DNA of 48,506 nt from Candidatus Nomurabacteria bacterium (GCA_943348755.1 CALQYS010000006.1:1-48506); one strand, 5' to 3'. Positions 9,212-17,573 are shown, numbered from the stretch's first letter. The notes: generated by a model from the letters alone, not told the origin. Numbers and translations: made by a program.

Positions 9212-10310
9212 ATTCGTAAAGGGAGAAAAAAATCCTAAAATTATTGGCGTCGGAGAAAGTGAAACTGTGGGAGTGAGACGTGGATATGTAGTTGACCCTG
9301 CTCCCCTTTTAGTTTCCATAAAAAGCGCTGTGGGAATAGCAGAGAAATCTTCCGGCATAAAAATAAAACGTGCATTTCTTGCTGTGGGTGGTATAAGTTT
9401 ACGCGGAGAGCTCAGTTCTGGTTCGACTATTATTTCTAAAGCTGATGGTGAAGTAACTAATTTAGATATAAACAAAGCACTACAGGATTGTGAAGATAAT
9501 TTAAATTTAAATAACAAGAAAGTGATCCAGATATTCCCCCTTTCTCACCGACTTGATGGCAAAGAAGTATTGGGTAGGCCAGAGGGCATGTGCGGAACCA
9601 AGCTTGAAGTAAAAGCCCTTTTTATAACTTATTCTCTCCAGCATTTAGAGGATCTGGTGGCTGTTTTAGCCGAAGCTGGAGTGGAGACAATAGACGTCAT
9701 CGCCTCTCCTATCGCCATGGCTCAGATAGCCCTTTCCGAAAAACAAAAAATCGCGGGTGTCGGTCTGGTAGACATAGGGTCTCAAAAGACCTCGCTTACT
9801 GTTTTTGAAAATGGATTACCGTTATCGATTCACACTTTTTCTATTGGTTCTTCTGACATTACTAATGACATTGCACTTGGGTTAAAAATCCCCCTAGATG
9901 TGGCAGAACGTTTTAAACAAGAAGGCGTCGAAGAAAATTTTTCGCAGAAAAAATTAAATGAAATTATTGAAGCACGTCTATATGATATTTTTGAATCAAT
10001 AGAAAATCATTTAAAGAAAATGAAACGAAACGAGCTCTTGCCTGCAGGCATTGTCTTCGTCGGTGGTGGCGCAAGTATTTTCGGACTTGAAGAATTATCA
10101 AAATCAGTGCTGAAACTGCCTTCGAGTCTTGGAACCAGCGAAGTTTTCGGCAATTCAAAAACCAAACTGCGAGATTCGTGCTGGTTTACAGTCCTTGGCT
10201 TGGTTGCCTCTGGCAGAGATAACGATGGATATTCCGAAGGTACCTTTAGAAATTTGTTTAAAGATCTTAAAAATTCAATAAAATCAAGCGTAAAACAGCT
10301 GATGCCCTAA
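9147..10310 (+). CDS. ftsA: Cell division protein FtsA
   Basis: VGIDVGSSTTRVVVGE, VGLVDIGSQKTSLTVF, IVFVGGGASIFGLEEL actin-fold motifs; upstream of ftsZ. Confidence 0.92.
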   Translation: MIRNISVGIDVGSSTTRVVVGEFVKGEKNPKIIGVGESETVGVRRGYVVDPAPLLVSIKSAVGIAEKSSGIKIKRAFLAVGGISLRGELSSGSTIISKADGEVTNLDINKALQDCEDNLNLNNKKVIQIFPLSHRLDGKEVLGRPEGMCGTKLEVKALFITYSLQHLEDLVAVLAEAGVETIDVIASPIAMAQIALSEKQKIAGVGLVDIGSQKTSLTVFENGLPLSIHTFSIGSSDITNDIALGLKIPLDVAERFKQEGVEENFSQKKLNEIIEARLYDIFESIENHLKKMKRNELLPAGIVFVGGGASIFGLEELSKSVLKLPSSLGTSEVFGNSKTKLRDSCWFTVLGLVASGRDNDGYSEGTFRNLFKDLKNSIKSSVKQLMP

Positions 10311-10549
10311 AAAAATCAACACTCAAAAATAGCATGATTTATCTGACGATAAACTTGCTTTGTTGTCTAAGTTGCTTTTTTTTGCTTCGGTGGTAGTATG
10401 CATTTATAATAACTAATGAAGAGCATAAACAAATTTATTTATTTGTTTCATGTCTGAATGAAGTTATTATATGGTAATCCATATACAAGTAAAAAAGCTT
10501 TTTATTAGAAATAATTTCACCCCGCCACGGGCGGGGCAAGAGAAAATAT

Positions 10550-11764
10550 ATGCCAAAAGTAAATCAAGAAATAGAGAGTTTCGCTCGCATCATGGTTATC
10601 GGAGTCGGAGGATCTGGAAAAAACGCTATTAACCACATGATAAATTCTAAGGTTAAGGGGGTCTCTTTTATTTGCATGAATACTGACACGCAAGATTTAC
10701 ATCACTCTTTGGCAGAGAAGAGAATTCATATTGGTAAAAATTTGACTAAGGGCCTCGGTGCTGGGATGGATCCAGAAGTCGGCAAGAAAGCAGCGGAGGA
10801 AACAAAGTCAGAAATTCAAGACGTCATCAAAGGCGCAGACATGATCTTCATCGCCTGCGGAATGGGTGGAGGCACTGGTACTGGAGCAGCACCGATCGTC
10901 GCTCGCGCAGCTCGAGAACAGGGAATCCTGACTGTTGCTGTCACGACCAAACCTTTCTTCTTTGAAGGTAACCATCGCATGAAAATCGCCGAAAAAGGAA
11001 TTGAAGAATTGTCTAAAGAAGTCGATGCTATTATCGTTATTCCAAATGATAAACTCCTACAATTAGCTGATAAAAACACTAATTTTAAAGATGCTTTCAG
11101 TAGTTGTGATAATGTGCTCCGCCAAGCTGTCGAAGGTATTTCTGACCTTATTACGACTCCTGGTATCATCAACGTTGACTTCGCAGATATCAAAGCTGTG
11201 ATGCGAGACGCTGGTAGCGCGCTGATGGGCATCGGCATCGGTTCTGGGGAAAAGCGTGCGGAGAAAGCAGCCATTGCCGCCATCAACTCTCCTCTTCTTG
11301 AGATCTCAATTCATGGCGCAAAGGGCGTACTCTTTGCTATCTCTGGTGGAGATGATCTGACGATTCATGAAATACAAGAAGCAGCCAAAATAATCACAGA
11401 GTCAATCGATAAAGACGCGAAGGTTATCTTCGGTACCATCCGTGATGAAAAATTAAAGAAAGGTGAATTAAAGGTTACTGTCATCGCTACTAACTTCCCT
11501 GCTGATATGCCCCGCAAGACCCTTTTCAGTGGAGCCGGTAATGCAGGTCAGACGTTGTTAAAAGAAGACAACGCGGCAATGGCAAAAAAGGAAATAAGCA
11601 GTAGCATCAATAGTGCGAAAAGCGGAAGTTCAAATATAAATAGTAACGATTTTATAAAAAAAGCTGACGGTAAGAAAACAGAACCTATAAAAGATATAAT
11701 AATTGAAGATGATAATGATGACTGGAGCGCTGTTCCAGCCTTTCTAAGACGCAAGAAAAACTAA
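10550..11764 (+). CDS. ftsZ: Cell division protein FtsZ
   Basis: GMGGGTGTGAAP tubulin signature; C-terminal DWSAVPAFLRRKKN peptide. Confidence 0.97.
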   Translation: MPKVNQEIESFARIMVIGVGGSGKNAINHMINSKVKGVSFICMNTDTQDLHHSLAEKRIHIGKNLTKGLGAGMDPEVGKKAAEETKSEIQDVIKGADMIFIACGMGGGTGTGAAPIVARAAREQGILTVAVTTKPFFFEGNHRMKIAEKGIEELSKEVDAIIVIPNDKLLQLADKNTNFKDAFSSCDNVLRQAVEGISDLITTPGIINVDFADIKAVMRDAGSALMGIGIGSGEKRAEKAAIAAINSPLLEISIHGAKGVLFAISGGDDLTIHEIQEAAKIITESIDKDAKVIFGTIRDEKLKKGELKVTVIATNFPADMPRKTLFSGAGNAGQTLLKEDNAAMAKKEISSSINSAKSGSSNINSNDFIKKADGKKTEPIKDIIIEDDNDDWSAVPAFLRRKKN

Positions 11765-11828
11765 GATAAAATAGAAAGACCTCGCGAAGCAAGGCTTCTA
11801 CGAGATCTTGAAATTCTTTTATTACCTA

Positions 11829-11856
11829 GCCTCCGCGCCCGTATTGGCGCGGAGGC
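11829..11856. terminator. Strong GC-rich hairpin downstream of ftsZ
   Basis: GCCTCCGCGCC-CGTATT-GGCGCGGAGGC, 11-bp perfect stem; no clear U-tract, so terminator function is uncertain. Confidence 0.5.
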
Positions 11857-11868
11857 TCATGAGAATGA

Positions 11869-12117
11869 TCACATAAAGATCTTGACGAGAAACGGATGGA
11901 TTCGTTCGTAGAAGTTCTCGAGAAACCACCACATTCCAAAGCCTCCGATCGAAAGACCGATAAGGCAGTAGAGAACAAATCGTCCGAGAACCCCCCAGAA
12001 TTTGCTTCGAGCAGCAGCATGCCTGCTCATGAAGTCACCATCCTCGACATTCTGGATCCCGCCCCAGTGACACTGCTGTCTATCCCCATTTACTCCGCTT
12101 GATCGCGTAGTTTTCAT
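11869..12117 (-). CDS. Possible small single-TM protein
   Basis: Reading frame with TM-like segment FVLYCLIGLSIGGFGMWWFL; region looks GC-richer than neighbours; start uncertain. Confidence 0.35.
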   Translation of the reverse strand: MKTTRSSGVNGDRQQCHWGGIQNVEDGDFMSRHAAARSKFWGVLGRFVLYCLIGLSIGGFGMWWFLENFYERIHPFLVKIFM

Positions 12118-12313
12118 GGTTTTGATGTTTTCAACTGACCCTCTCATCAAACATACCCATACACTGCGCAACAATGACGGGATGCACGATATAGTTTTAC
12201 TGATGAGCTTTCAACTGTACATCCTATCATATTTAGAACCAAAAGTCAATAGGCTAAATAGCCTATAAAAACATAGATTTTTGAAACTTCTACAAATAAT
12301 GTATACTAGAGCA

Positions 12314-13297
12314 ATGACTTACGATTTGATCATTATTGGAGGTGGACCAGCAGGTAGTGCAGCCGCAGTGTATGCTGCTCGCAAGAGATTGCAGACGCTT
12401 TTTATCACTGCCGAATGGGGCGGGCAGTCTGTCGTGTCTGAAACTATTTACAACTGGATAGGCAGTCCGACCATATCTGGTCCTGGCCTAGCCGAAAACT
12501 TGAAGAAGCACGTCATGGCAAATGCCATAGGTAGCGAAAATTCCAAAGAAGCAGAAGATACTGGTTCGACACTTTTGGTTAAGGAAGGTGAAAAGGTAAA
12601 TTCCATCGTAAAAAACGGAGACCCACGCCAAGGCGGGGCAAGCCTATTTACAGTTAAAACAGAATCAGGCCAAGGATTTGATGCTAAGACTATCCTCATA
12701 GCGACGGGTAGCGGACGGAGGAAACTTGAAGCAAAGGGAGCAGATAGGCTCGAACACAAAGGACTCACCTACTGCGCTTCATGCGACGGCCCGCTTTTTT
12801 CTGGAATGGATGTCGTGGTGGCTGGTGGAGGTAACGCTGGATTTGAATCGGCTGCTCAATTACTTGCCTACTGTAAATCCGTCACGCTTTTACATCGAAG
12901 TGACACTTTTCGTGCAGATGAAATAACGGTGGAAAAAGTTTTGAAAAATCCGAAAATGAAAGCGATTAAAAATGTAGATATCCTGGAAATCCTTGGGGAT
13001 AAATTTGTAGAAGGTCTAATTTATAAAGACAAGAAAACTAGCAAAGAAACCAAATTAGATGTTTCGGGCGTCTTTGTCGAAATTGGGCAAATCCCAAACA
13101 CTGACTTTGCTAAAGATATCGTTCCACTTGATGAATATGGAAGGATAAAGATAGACCCGATGACCCAAAAGACACAAACCAAAGACATCTGGGCAGCTGG
13201 AGATTGCACTGATGTCCTCTACCACCAGAACAACATCGCCGCCGGTGATGCTGTTCGTGCCCTTGAGGATATCTATCTTGCAATACACGCAAAGTAA
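12314..13297 (+). CDS. trxB: Thioredoxin reductase
   Basis: DLIIIGGGPAGSAAAVYAARK, CASCDGPLF redox motif, VVAGGGNAGFESA, WAAGDCTDVLYHQ. Confidence 0.9.
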   Translation: MTYDLIIIGGGPAGSAAAVYAARKRLQTLFITAEWGGQSVVSETIYNWIGSPTISGPGLAENLKKHVMANAIGSENSKEAEDTGSTLLVKEGEKVNSIVKNGDPRQGGASLFTVKTESGQGFDAKTILIATGSGRRKLEAKGADRLEHKGLTYCASCDGPLFSGMDVVVAGGGNAGFESAAQLLAYCKSVTLLHRSDTFRADEITVEKVLKNPKMKAIKNVDILEILGDKFVEGLIYKDKKTSKETKLDVSGVFVEIGQIPNTDFAKDIVPLDEYGRIKIDPMTQKTQTKDIWAAGDCTDVLYHQNNIAAGDAVRALEDIYLAIHAK

Positions 13298-13304
13298 AAT
13301 ATGC

Positions 13305-13389
13305 TGGCGGAGGGTACAGGACTTGAACCTGTAAAGGATTACTCCTGCTGGTTTTCGAAACCAGTGCCATACCATTAGGCGAACCCTCC
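13305..13389 (-). tRNA. tRNA-Ser(CGA)
   Basis: Minus strand GGAGGGT...ACCCTCC-G-CCA, anticodon loop TTCGAAA, long variable arm, 3-bp D stem, encoded CCA. Confidence 0.92.
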
Positions 13390-13516
13390 ATTTTGTACTG
13401 GATGAACCGGTGATTTCAACTTCACCCCGCCTGAGCTGGGCGGGGCAGGCTCACCCATGCCTCCATTTTTTCAATTTAACATTTTTTGCGATTTTATCAA
13501 AAATAAAACAAGAACA

Positions 13517-13543
13517 TAAAAAGCCCCTTTTGGGAGCTTTTTA
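13517..13543. terminator. Intrinsic terminator-like hairpin
   Basis: AAAAAGCCCCTTTTGGGAGCTTTTT, stem with U-tract. Confidence 0.6.
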
Positions 13544-13550
13544 CTACGCG

Positions 13551-13837
13551 TGAACTAATTATACACTTTGCACGAACTTTTTTCGAGGGGAAATCCTAGC
13601 GTGCCTCGCGCCCGCCAAAGGCGGGCAGGCGTTCTACGCCCTTTTTCCAAAGGAGAAAAGCGAGGCACGCAATACCAATACAAAATGGACTCGGTTTTGC
13701 GAAACTATTTTGCGGGAGGGAGGGTTCGCAAAACCGAGACTAAGTTTTTTGAAATTCGGCGGGATTCGGGTTTCCGCCCCGCAGGAGGGTGCGGGAGGAA
13801 TGCGGGGCGGGGGTTTTGGAATTTTGGCGGGGGGCTA
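13551..13837 (+). repeat. Left copy of 287-bp perfect inverted repeat (IR1-L)
   Basis: Reverse complement of 15554-15840 by direct comparison, equal length; the encoded pseudo-ORFs are identical. Confidence 0.95.
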
Positions 13838-13855
13838 GAAAATTCTTAAAATTGA

Positions 13856-14998
13856 TTAGAGGCTTAATATGCCAGAAAGCTCAAAGGCAGATTTTAATCT
13901 TGCTTGTTTGATTTTGCTTTCTAGTGAATCATCAAAATCTATCCATCTAATACCATATACATTTATGGTTTGTCTTTTGGTGGGTTGGATACCATTTCTT
14001 TTTTCATTTTCATAATACTCATATTTTTTGACTGATTCAGTGGGAAGACCAAGAAGAATGCCAACAGCCAAATGATTACCTACTGCTGATTTATTTTCGC
14101 CAATAGAACCCATAATTGTATCTGGATCATCAGAACCGAAAATCTCAAATATCTCTTTATGTTTTTTTATAACATCTCCAACTTGTTCTTTGTCATATAC
14201 ATACTTACCTTTCACTTCTATACCAAAAGATTTTAATAAATTAATTATTTCTAAATTATCAGGGTCCAGAGGTGTTTCAAGTAAAACAACAGGTTTTTCT
14301 CCCAAAAATAGTGCCTTGAGTGCGTTCAGATCGATTGGGTTAAAAATGGTTTCAAATTTTTCTCGTACTGATTGTTCTTGTATGATTTTAATAAATTGCT
14401 TAAATTTTTCTGCTCCTTTATTCCATTTTAAGGTATCTAATTCGTTAAAAATTTCTACTGGAGATTCAAATATTACTGGAGCTGGTGGAGTATTAGCACT
14501 TGTTCGTAAAGCATTGTTATATAATGTGTGAAATTCTGAATTTAATATTGTATATTCTTGCTCATCACCACTGGAAAGAGAACCTAAAAGTTTCCTCAAC
14601 CTACTAAGGATTTGTAGTCGCTCAAACTTTTCGTCATCCATTTCAAATACAATAGGATGCTCCATAGAATCTTGACTCCGTGTTTTGGTAATATGTTCTT
14701 CCGGTTTTTCAGTATTTGCAACTCTTACACGGCTTGAAGTTTCAACAGCATTAATAAATTTTTTATTCAAATCGGAATACTCTTCTCTGTCTGCTTCACT
14801 TAAGTTTTCACCCATAGCGAGAATTGCACCAAGTTCTTGAAGTCGGTTAAAATTTTCTTCTCCCATTATTTCTACACTATTATATCCATTAGGAACCACA
14901 GGAGAAGCTTCAGCAGTTGTTGATATGTTTTCTATCTTTTTTTGTGTTTTTACACCATTTAACGATGGATTAAGCGGTGTGGGTGAAAATCCTTCCAT
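13856..14998 (-). CDS. Hypothetical protein (cargo of the IR1 element)
   Basis: 380-aa ORF with ordinary amino-acid composition; family not recognised. Confidence 0.75.
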   Translation of the reverse strand: MEGFSPTPLNPSLNGVKTQKKIENISTTAEASPVVPNGYNSVEIMGEENFNRLQELGAILAMGENLSEADREEYSDLNKKFINAVETSSRVRVANTEKPEEHITKTRSQDSMEHPIVFEMDDEKFERLQILSRLRKLLGSLSSGDEQEYTILNSEFHTLYNNALRTSANTPPAPVIFESPVEIFNELDTLKWNKGAEKFKQFIKIIQEQSVREKFETIFNPIDLNALKALFLGEKPVVLLETPLDPDNLEIINLLKSFGIEVKGKYVYDKEQVGDVIKKHKEIFEIFGSDDPDTIMGSIGENKSAVGNHLAVGILLGLPTESVKKYEYYENEKRNGIQPTKRQTINVYGIRWIDFDDSLESKIKQARLKSAFELSGILSL

Positions 14999-15039
14999 GC
15001 TTACATTCTATCACAAAAATACTATACACATAATTTTGC

Positions 15040-15122
15040 TTGACTTCCTTCGCTCGTTTGCTATACTTAATACACAAAGTGCCGAAAGGCTCCGAGAAAC
15101 CCCGCCAAAAGCGGGGTTTCGA
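15040..15122 (+). ncRNA. Candidate promoter plus short structured RNA in the IR1 cargo
   Basis: TTGACT-16 nt-TATACT (15040-15067), then GCC-GAAA-GGC tetraloop hairpin (15081-15090) and 10-bp stem GAAACCCCGC-CAAAA-GCGGGGTTTC (15096-15120). Confidence 0.35.
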
Positions 15123-15126
15123 GTTT

Positions 15127-15516
15127 CTAGAGGAAAGATTTTAATTTTTGCCTAATTTCATCAAAAAGTTCGTTTGAAACCTCATAGAGCTTTCTTTTTA
15201 ATCTTTTCACACTAACTAATTTCATTTGTGCCAAAATCGCAGAAACTTTTTGATTATTTGGATCGGTGTAATTGAAATAAAAATCAAAATCTTTCTGCTT
15301 GGTGGAAAGTGATATAGACCAAAACATATGATTATTAAATTTCTTAATTATTAAAATCGGACGAGAAAAATTATCTCCGCTTCCATTTTGTTCAAATCCG
15401 ATATTTCTGCCAAGACTACACATCCAAACTTCTCCCTCTTTGGGAAATTTATCAGGATCATTTTTCTCGGCTTCAATTTTCTTTTTTAACTCATTCCAAG
15501 AGTCAAAATCTTTCAT
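15127..15516 (-). CDS. PemK/MazF-like type II toxin family protein
   Basis: GEVWMCSLGRNIGFEQNG...FSRPILIIKKFN...AILAQMKLVSVKRLKRK matches the PemK/MazF pattern. Confidence 0.75.
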   Translation of the reverse strand: MKDFDSWNELKKKIEAEKNDPDKFPKEGEVWMCSLGRNIGFEQNGSGDNFSRPILIIKKFNNHMFWSISLSTKQKDFDFYFNYTDPNNQKVSAILAQMKLVSVKRLKRKLYEVSNELFDEIRQKLKSFL

Positions 15517-15553
15517 AGAAAGATTTTATCATATTTTGTATTTAATTTCTGGA

Positions 15554-15840
15554 TAGCCCCCCGCCAAAATTCCAAAACCCCCGCCCCGCATTCCTCCCGC
15601 ACCCTCCTGCGGGGCGGAAACCCGAATCCCGCCGAATTTCAAAAAACTTAGTCTCGGTTTTGCGAACCCTCCCTCCCGCAAAATAGTTTCGCAAAACCGA
15701 GTCCATTTTGTATTGGTATTGCGTGCCTCGCTTTTCTCCTTTGGAAAAAGGGCGTAGAACGCCTGCCCGCCTTTGGCGGGCGCGAGGCACGCTAGGATTT
15801 CCCCTCGAAAAAAGTTCGTGCAAAGTGTATAATTAGTTCA
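15554..15840 (-). repeat. Right copy of 287-bp perfect inverted repeat (IR1-R)
   Basis: Reverse complement of 13551-13837. Confidence 0.95.
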
Positions 15841-15967
15841 CCCAAAGAAACGTTTGCGAAATTAGAAATAAGGTGCGAGTTTTCAGAATGAAAACTCGCG
15901 CTAGGTAGCCCGCTTCCGCCCTTTGCGGAAGCGACAAAATCCCAAAGTTCCCCCCAGTGTATGGAAA
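15838..15967 (+). repeat. Left copy of 130-bp perfect inverted repeat (IR2-L)
   Basis: TCACCCAAAGAAACG...CAGTGTATGGAAA is the exact reverse complement of 17375-17504; includes the recombinase start codon. Confidence 0.95.
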
Positions 15968-17562
15968 CAATTCAAATCAAAACAAAATGTGTTCTCTACG
16001 CCAGAAAATCTACTGAAGATGACGACAAACAAGTCATGAGTATTGAAGCTCAACTTTTTGAACTGCGTGAATATGCGCGTAGAGAATGCATTGAAATTCT
16101 AAAAGAATTTACGGAAGCGAAAAGCGCAAAGAAACCCGGGCGAGAAGAATTTGCCAAAATGTTGGCGTTCGTGGAAACTTCAAAAGAACCAATCGGCATA
16201 CTCGCTTGGCATCCAGACCGTCTCGCCCGAAATTCTGTTGATGGTGGAAAAATAATATACTTAGTGGACATCAACAGAATTGCTTCTTTACGCTTTCCTC
16301 AGTTTTGGTTTGAATCAACTCCGCAAGGCAAATTTATGTTGCAAGTGGCTTTCGGACAATCAAAATATTTTTCTGATAATCTTGTTGAAAATGTGAAGCG
16401 CGGAGTCCGCCAAAAACTTCGCCGTGGGGAATGGCTTACAAAAGCTCCGTATGGTTATGTAAATAATTTGAAAACGAGAAATATTGAACCTCATCCCGTG
16501 TATTCAAAAATCGTGGTGAGAGCTTTTGAAGAATATGTGAAAAATATTTACACCATTGAAGGATTAAGCAAATTTTTGGCGGACTTAGGACTTGTCACAA
16601 AAATAGGAAAGCCACTTGCCAAAGCTTGCATTGTGCGATTACTTACCAATCGTGCATATTTAGGATTTATCAAACACCACGATGAATGGCACAATGGAAG
16701 CTTTGCGCCAATTATTTCTCCGACCCTGTTTGAAGCAGTGCAGAAAATCTATAAAACGAGACAGAGACCGAGAAAATCTAAAATTGCTCATCCATTTCAT
16801 TTTCTCGGTTTTGCTCGTTGTGGCGAGTGTGGAGGTATGTTTACCGCTCAATATTCTACCAACCGTTTTGGCACAAAATATTCATATTATCGTTGCACAA
16901 AAAAGTTTGGGAAGTGCGGTCAACTATACCTCCAAGAAAACGCACTCGCCACACAACTGCAAACACTGCTTCAATCAGTGTCGCTTCCCCGTGAAGAAAT
17001 ATTAAAAATGGAAAAGAAAATTGATGAATGGGAAAATGAAAATATTTGCGCGCGGGGAAGTGTTGTCCAAAATCTCAAAGAAAAGATTCGAGAAAATCAA
17101 GAGAAGCTGGACAAACTTGTTTCCATTTACCTAGACGGGGACATTGAACGAGAAATATATTTAGAACGAAAAGATTTACTCATGCGAGAAAAAGCTTCTT
17201 TTCTCGAATCCGAAAGAGATTTTGGACAACAGAGAAAAAATTGGATCGAACCCTTGCGGAGTTTCGTTTTGTCCTTGAAAGAATGTGCCGATTTGGAAAA
17301 AACCGAAAATTATTTGGAATGGAAGCGGTTTTTCAAAAAAATCGGCTCTAACCCTGAAATCAAGGACAAAACGATTTCCATACACTGGGGGGAACTTTGG
17401 GATTTTGTCGCTTCCGCAAAGGGCGGAAGCGGGCTACCTAGCGCGAGTTTTCATTCTGAAAACTCGCACCTTATTTCTAATTTCGCAAACGTTTCTTTGG
17501 GTGACCCTACAGGGAATCGAACCCTGATTATCGGATTGAAAACCCGGTGTCCTAACCGTTAG
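15961..17562 (+). CDS. Large serine recombinase (resolvase domain + recombinase domain + zinc ribbon)
   Basis: CVLYARKSTEDDDKQVMSIEAQL catalytic N-terminus, WHPDRLARNSVDGG, recombinase domain, FLGFARCGECGGMFTAQYS...YYRCTKKFGKCGQ zinc ribbon. The C-terminus reads through IR2-R and antisense to tRNA-Glu. Confidence 0.9.
   Translation: METIQIKTKCVLYARKSTEDDDKQVMSIEAQLFELREYARRECIEILKEFTEAKSAKKPGREEFAKMLAFVETSKEPIGILAWHPDRLARNSVDGGKIIYLVDINRIASLRFPQFWFESTPQGKFMLQVAFGQSKYFSDNLVENVKRGVRQKLRRGEWLTKAPYGYVNNLKTRNIEPHPVYSKIVVRAFEEYVKNIYTIEGLSKFLADLGLVTKIGKPLAKACIVRLLTNRAYLGFIKHHDEWHNGSFAPIISPTLFEAVQKIYKTRQRPRKSKIAHPFHFLGFARCGECGGMFTAQYSTNRFGTKYSYYRCTKKFGKCGQLYLQENALATQLQTLLQSVSLPREEILKMEKKIDEWENENICARGSVVQNLKEKIRENQEKLDKLVSIYLDGDIEREIYLERKDLLMREKASFLESERDFGQQRKNWIEPLRSFVLSLKECADLEKTENYLEWKRFFKKIGSNPEIKDKTISIHWGELWDFVASAKGGSGLPSASFHSENSHLISNFANVSLGDPTGNRTLIIGLKTRCPNR
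17375..17504 (-). repeat. Right copy of 130-bp perfect inverted repeat (IR2-R)
   Basis: Exact reverse complement of 15838-15967; overlaps the last 3 nt of tRNA-Glu. Confidence 0.95.
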
Positions 17563-17573
17563 ACGATAGGGCC
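17502..17573 (-). tRNA. tRNA-Glu(TTC)
   Basis: Minus strand GGCCCTA...CCGGGTTTTCAATCCGA...CAGGGTTCGATTCCCTG-TAGGGTC-A; anticodon TTC; followed by CCC rather than CCA. Confidence 0.88.

Larger units (their letters stand above)
13551..15840. mobile_element. Putative element bounded by 287-bp terminal inverted repeats carrying two cargo genes
   Basis: Perfect inverted repeats at both ends with two minus-strand ORFs between; no transposase inside IR1, a serine recombinase immediately adjacent. Confidence 0.55.

Noticed and set aside
13055-13391. Minus-strand ORFs 13055..13375 and 13110..13391
   Set aside because: They overlap trxB antisense and tRNA-Ser; no recognisable domain.
13568-13849. 93-aa ORF MHELFSRGNPSVPRARQRR... 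(also 15542..15823 on the minus strand)
   Set aside because: Both lie inside the 287-bp inverted repeat and overlap its stem-loops; the sequence is explained by repeat/cloverleaf structure, with low-complexity residues typical of translated GC-rich DNA.
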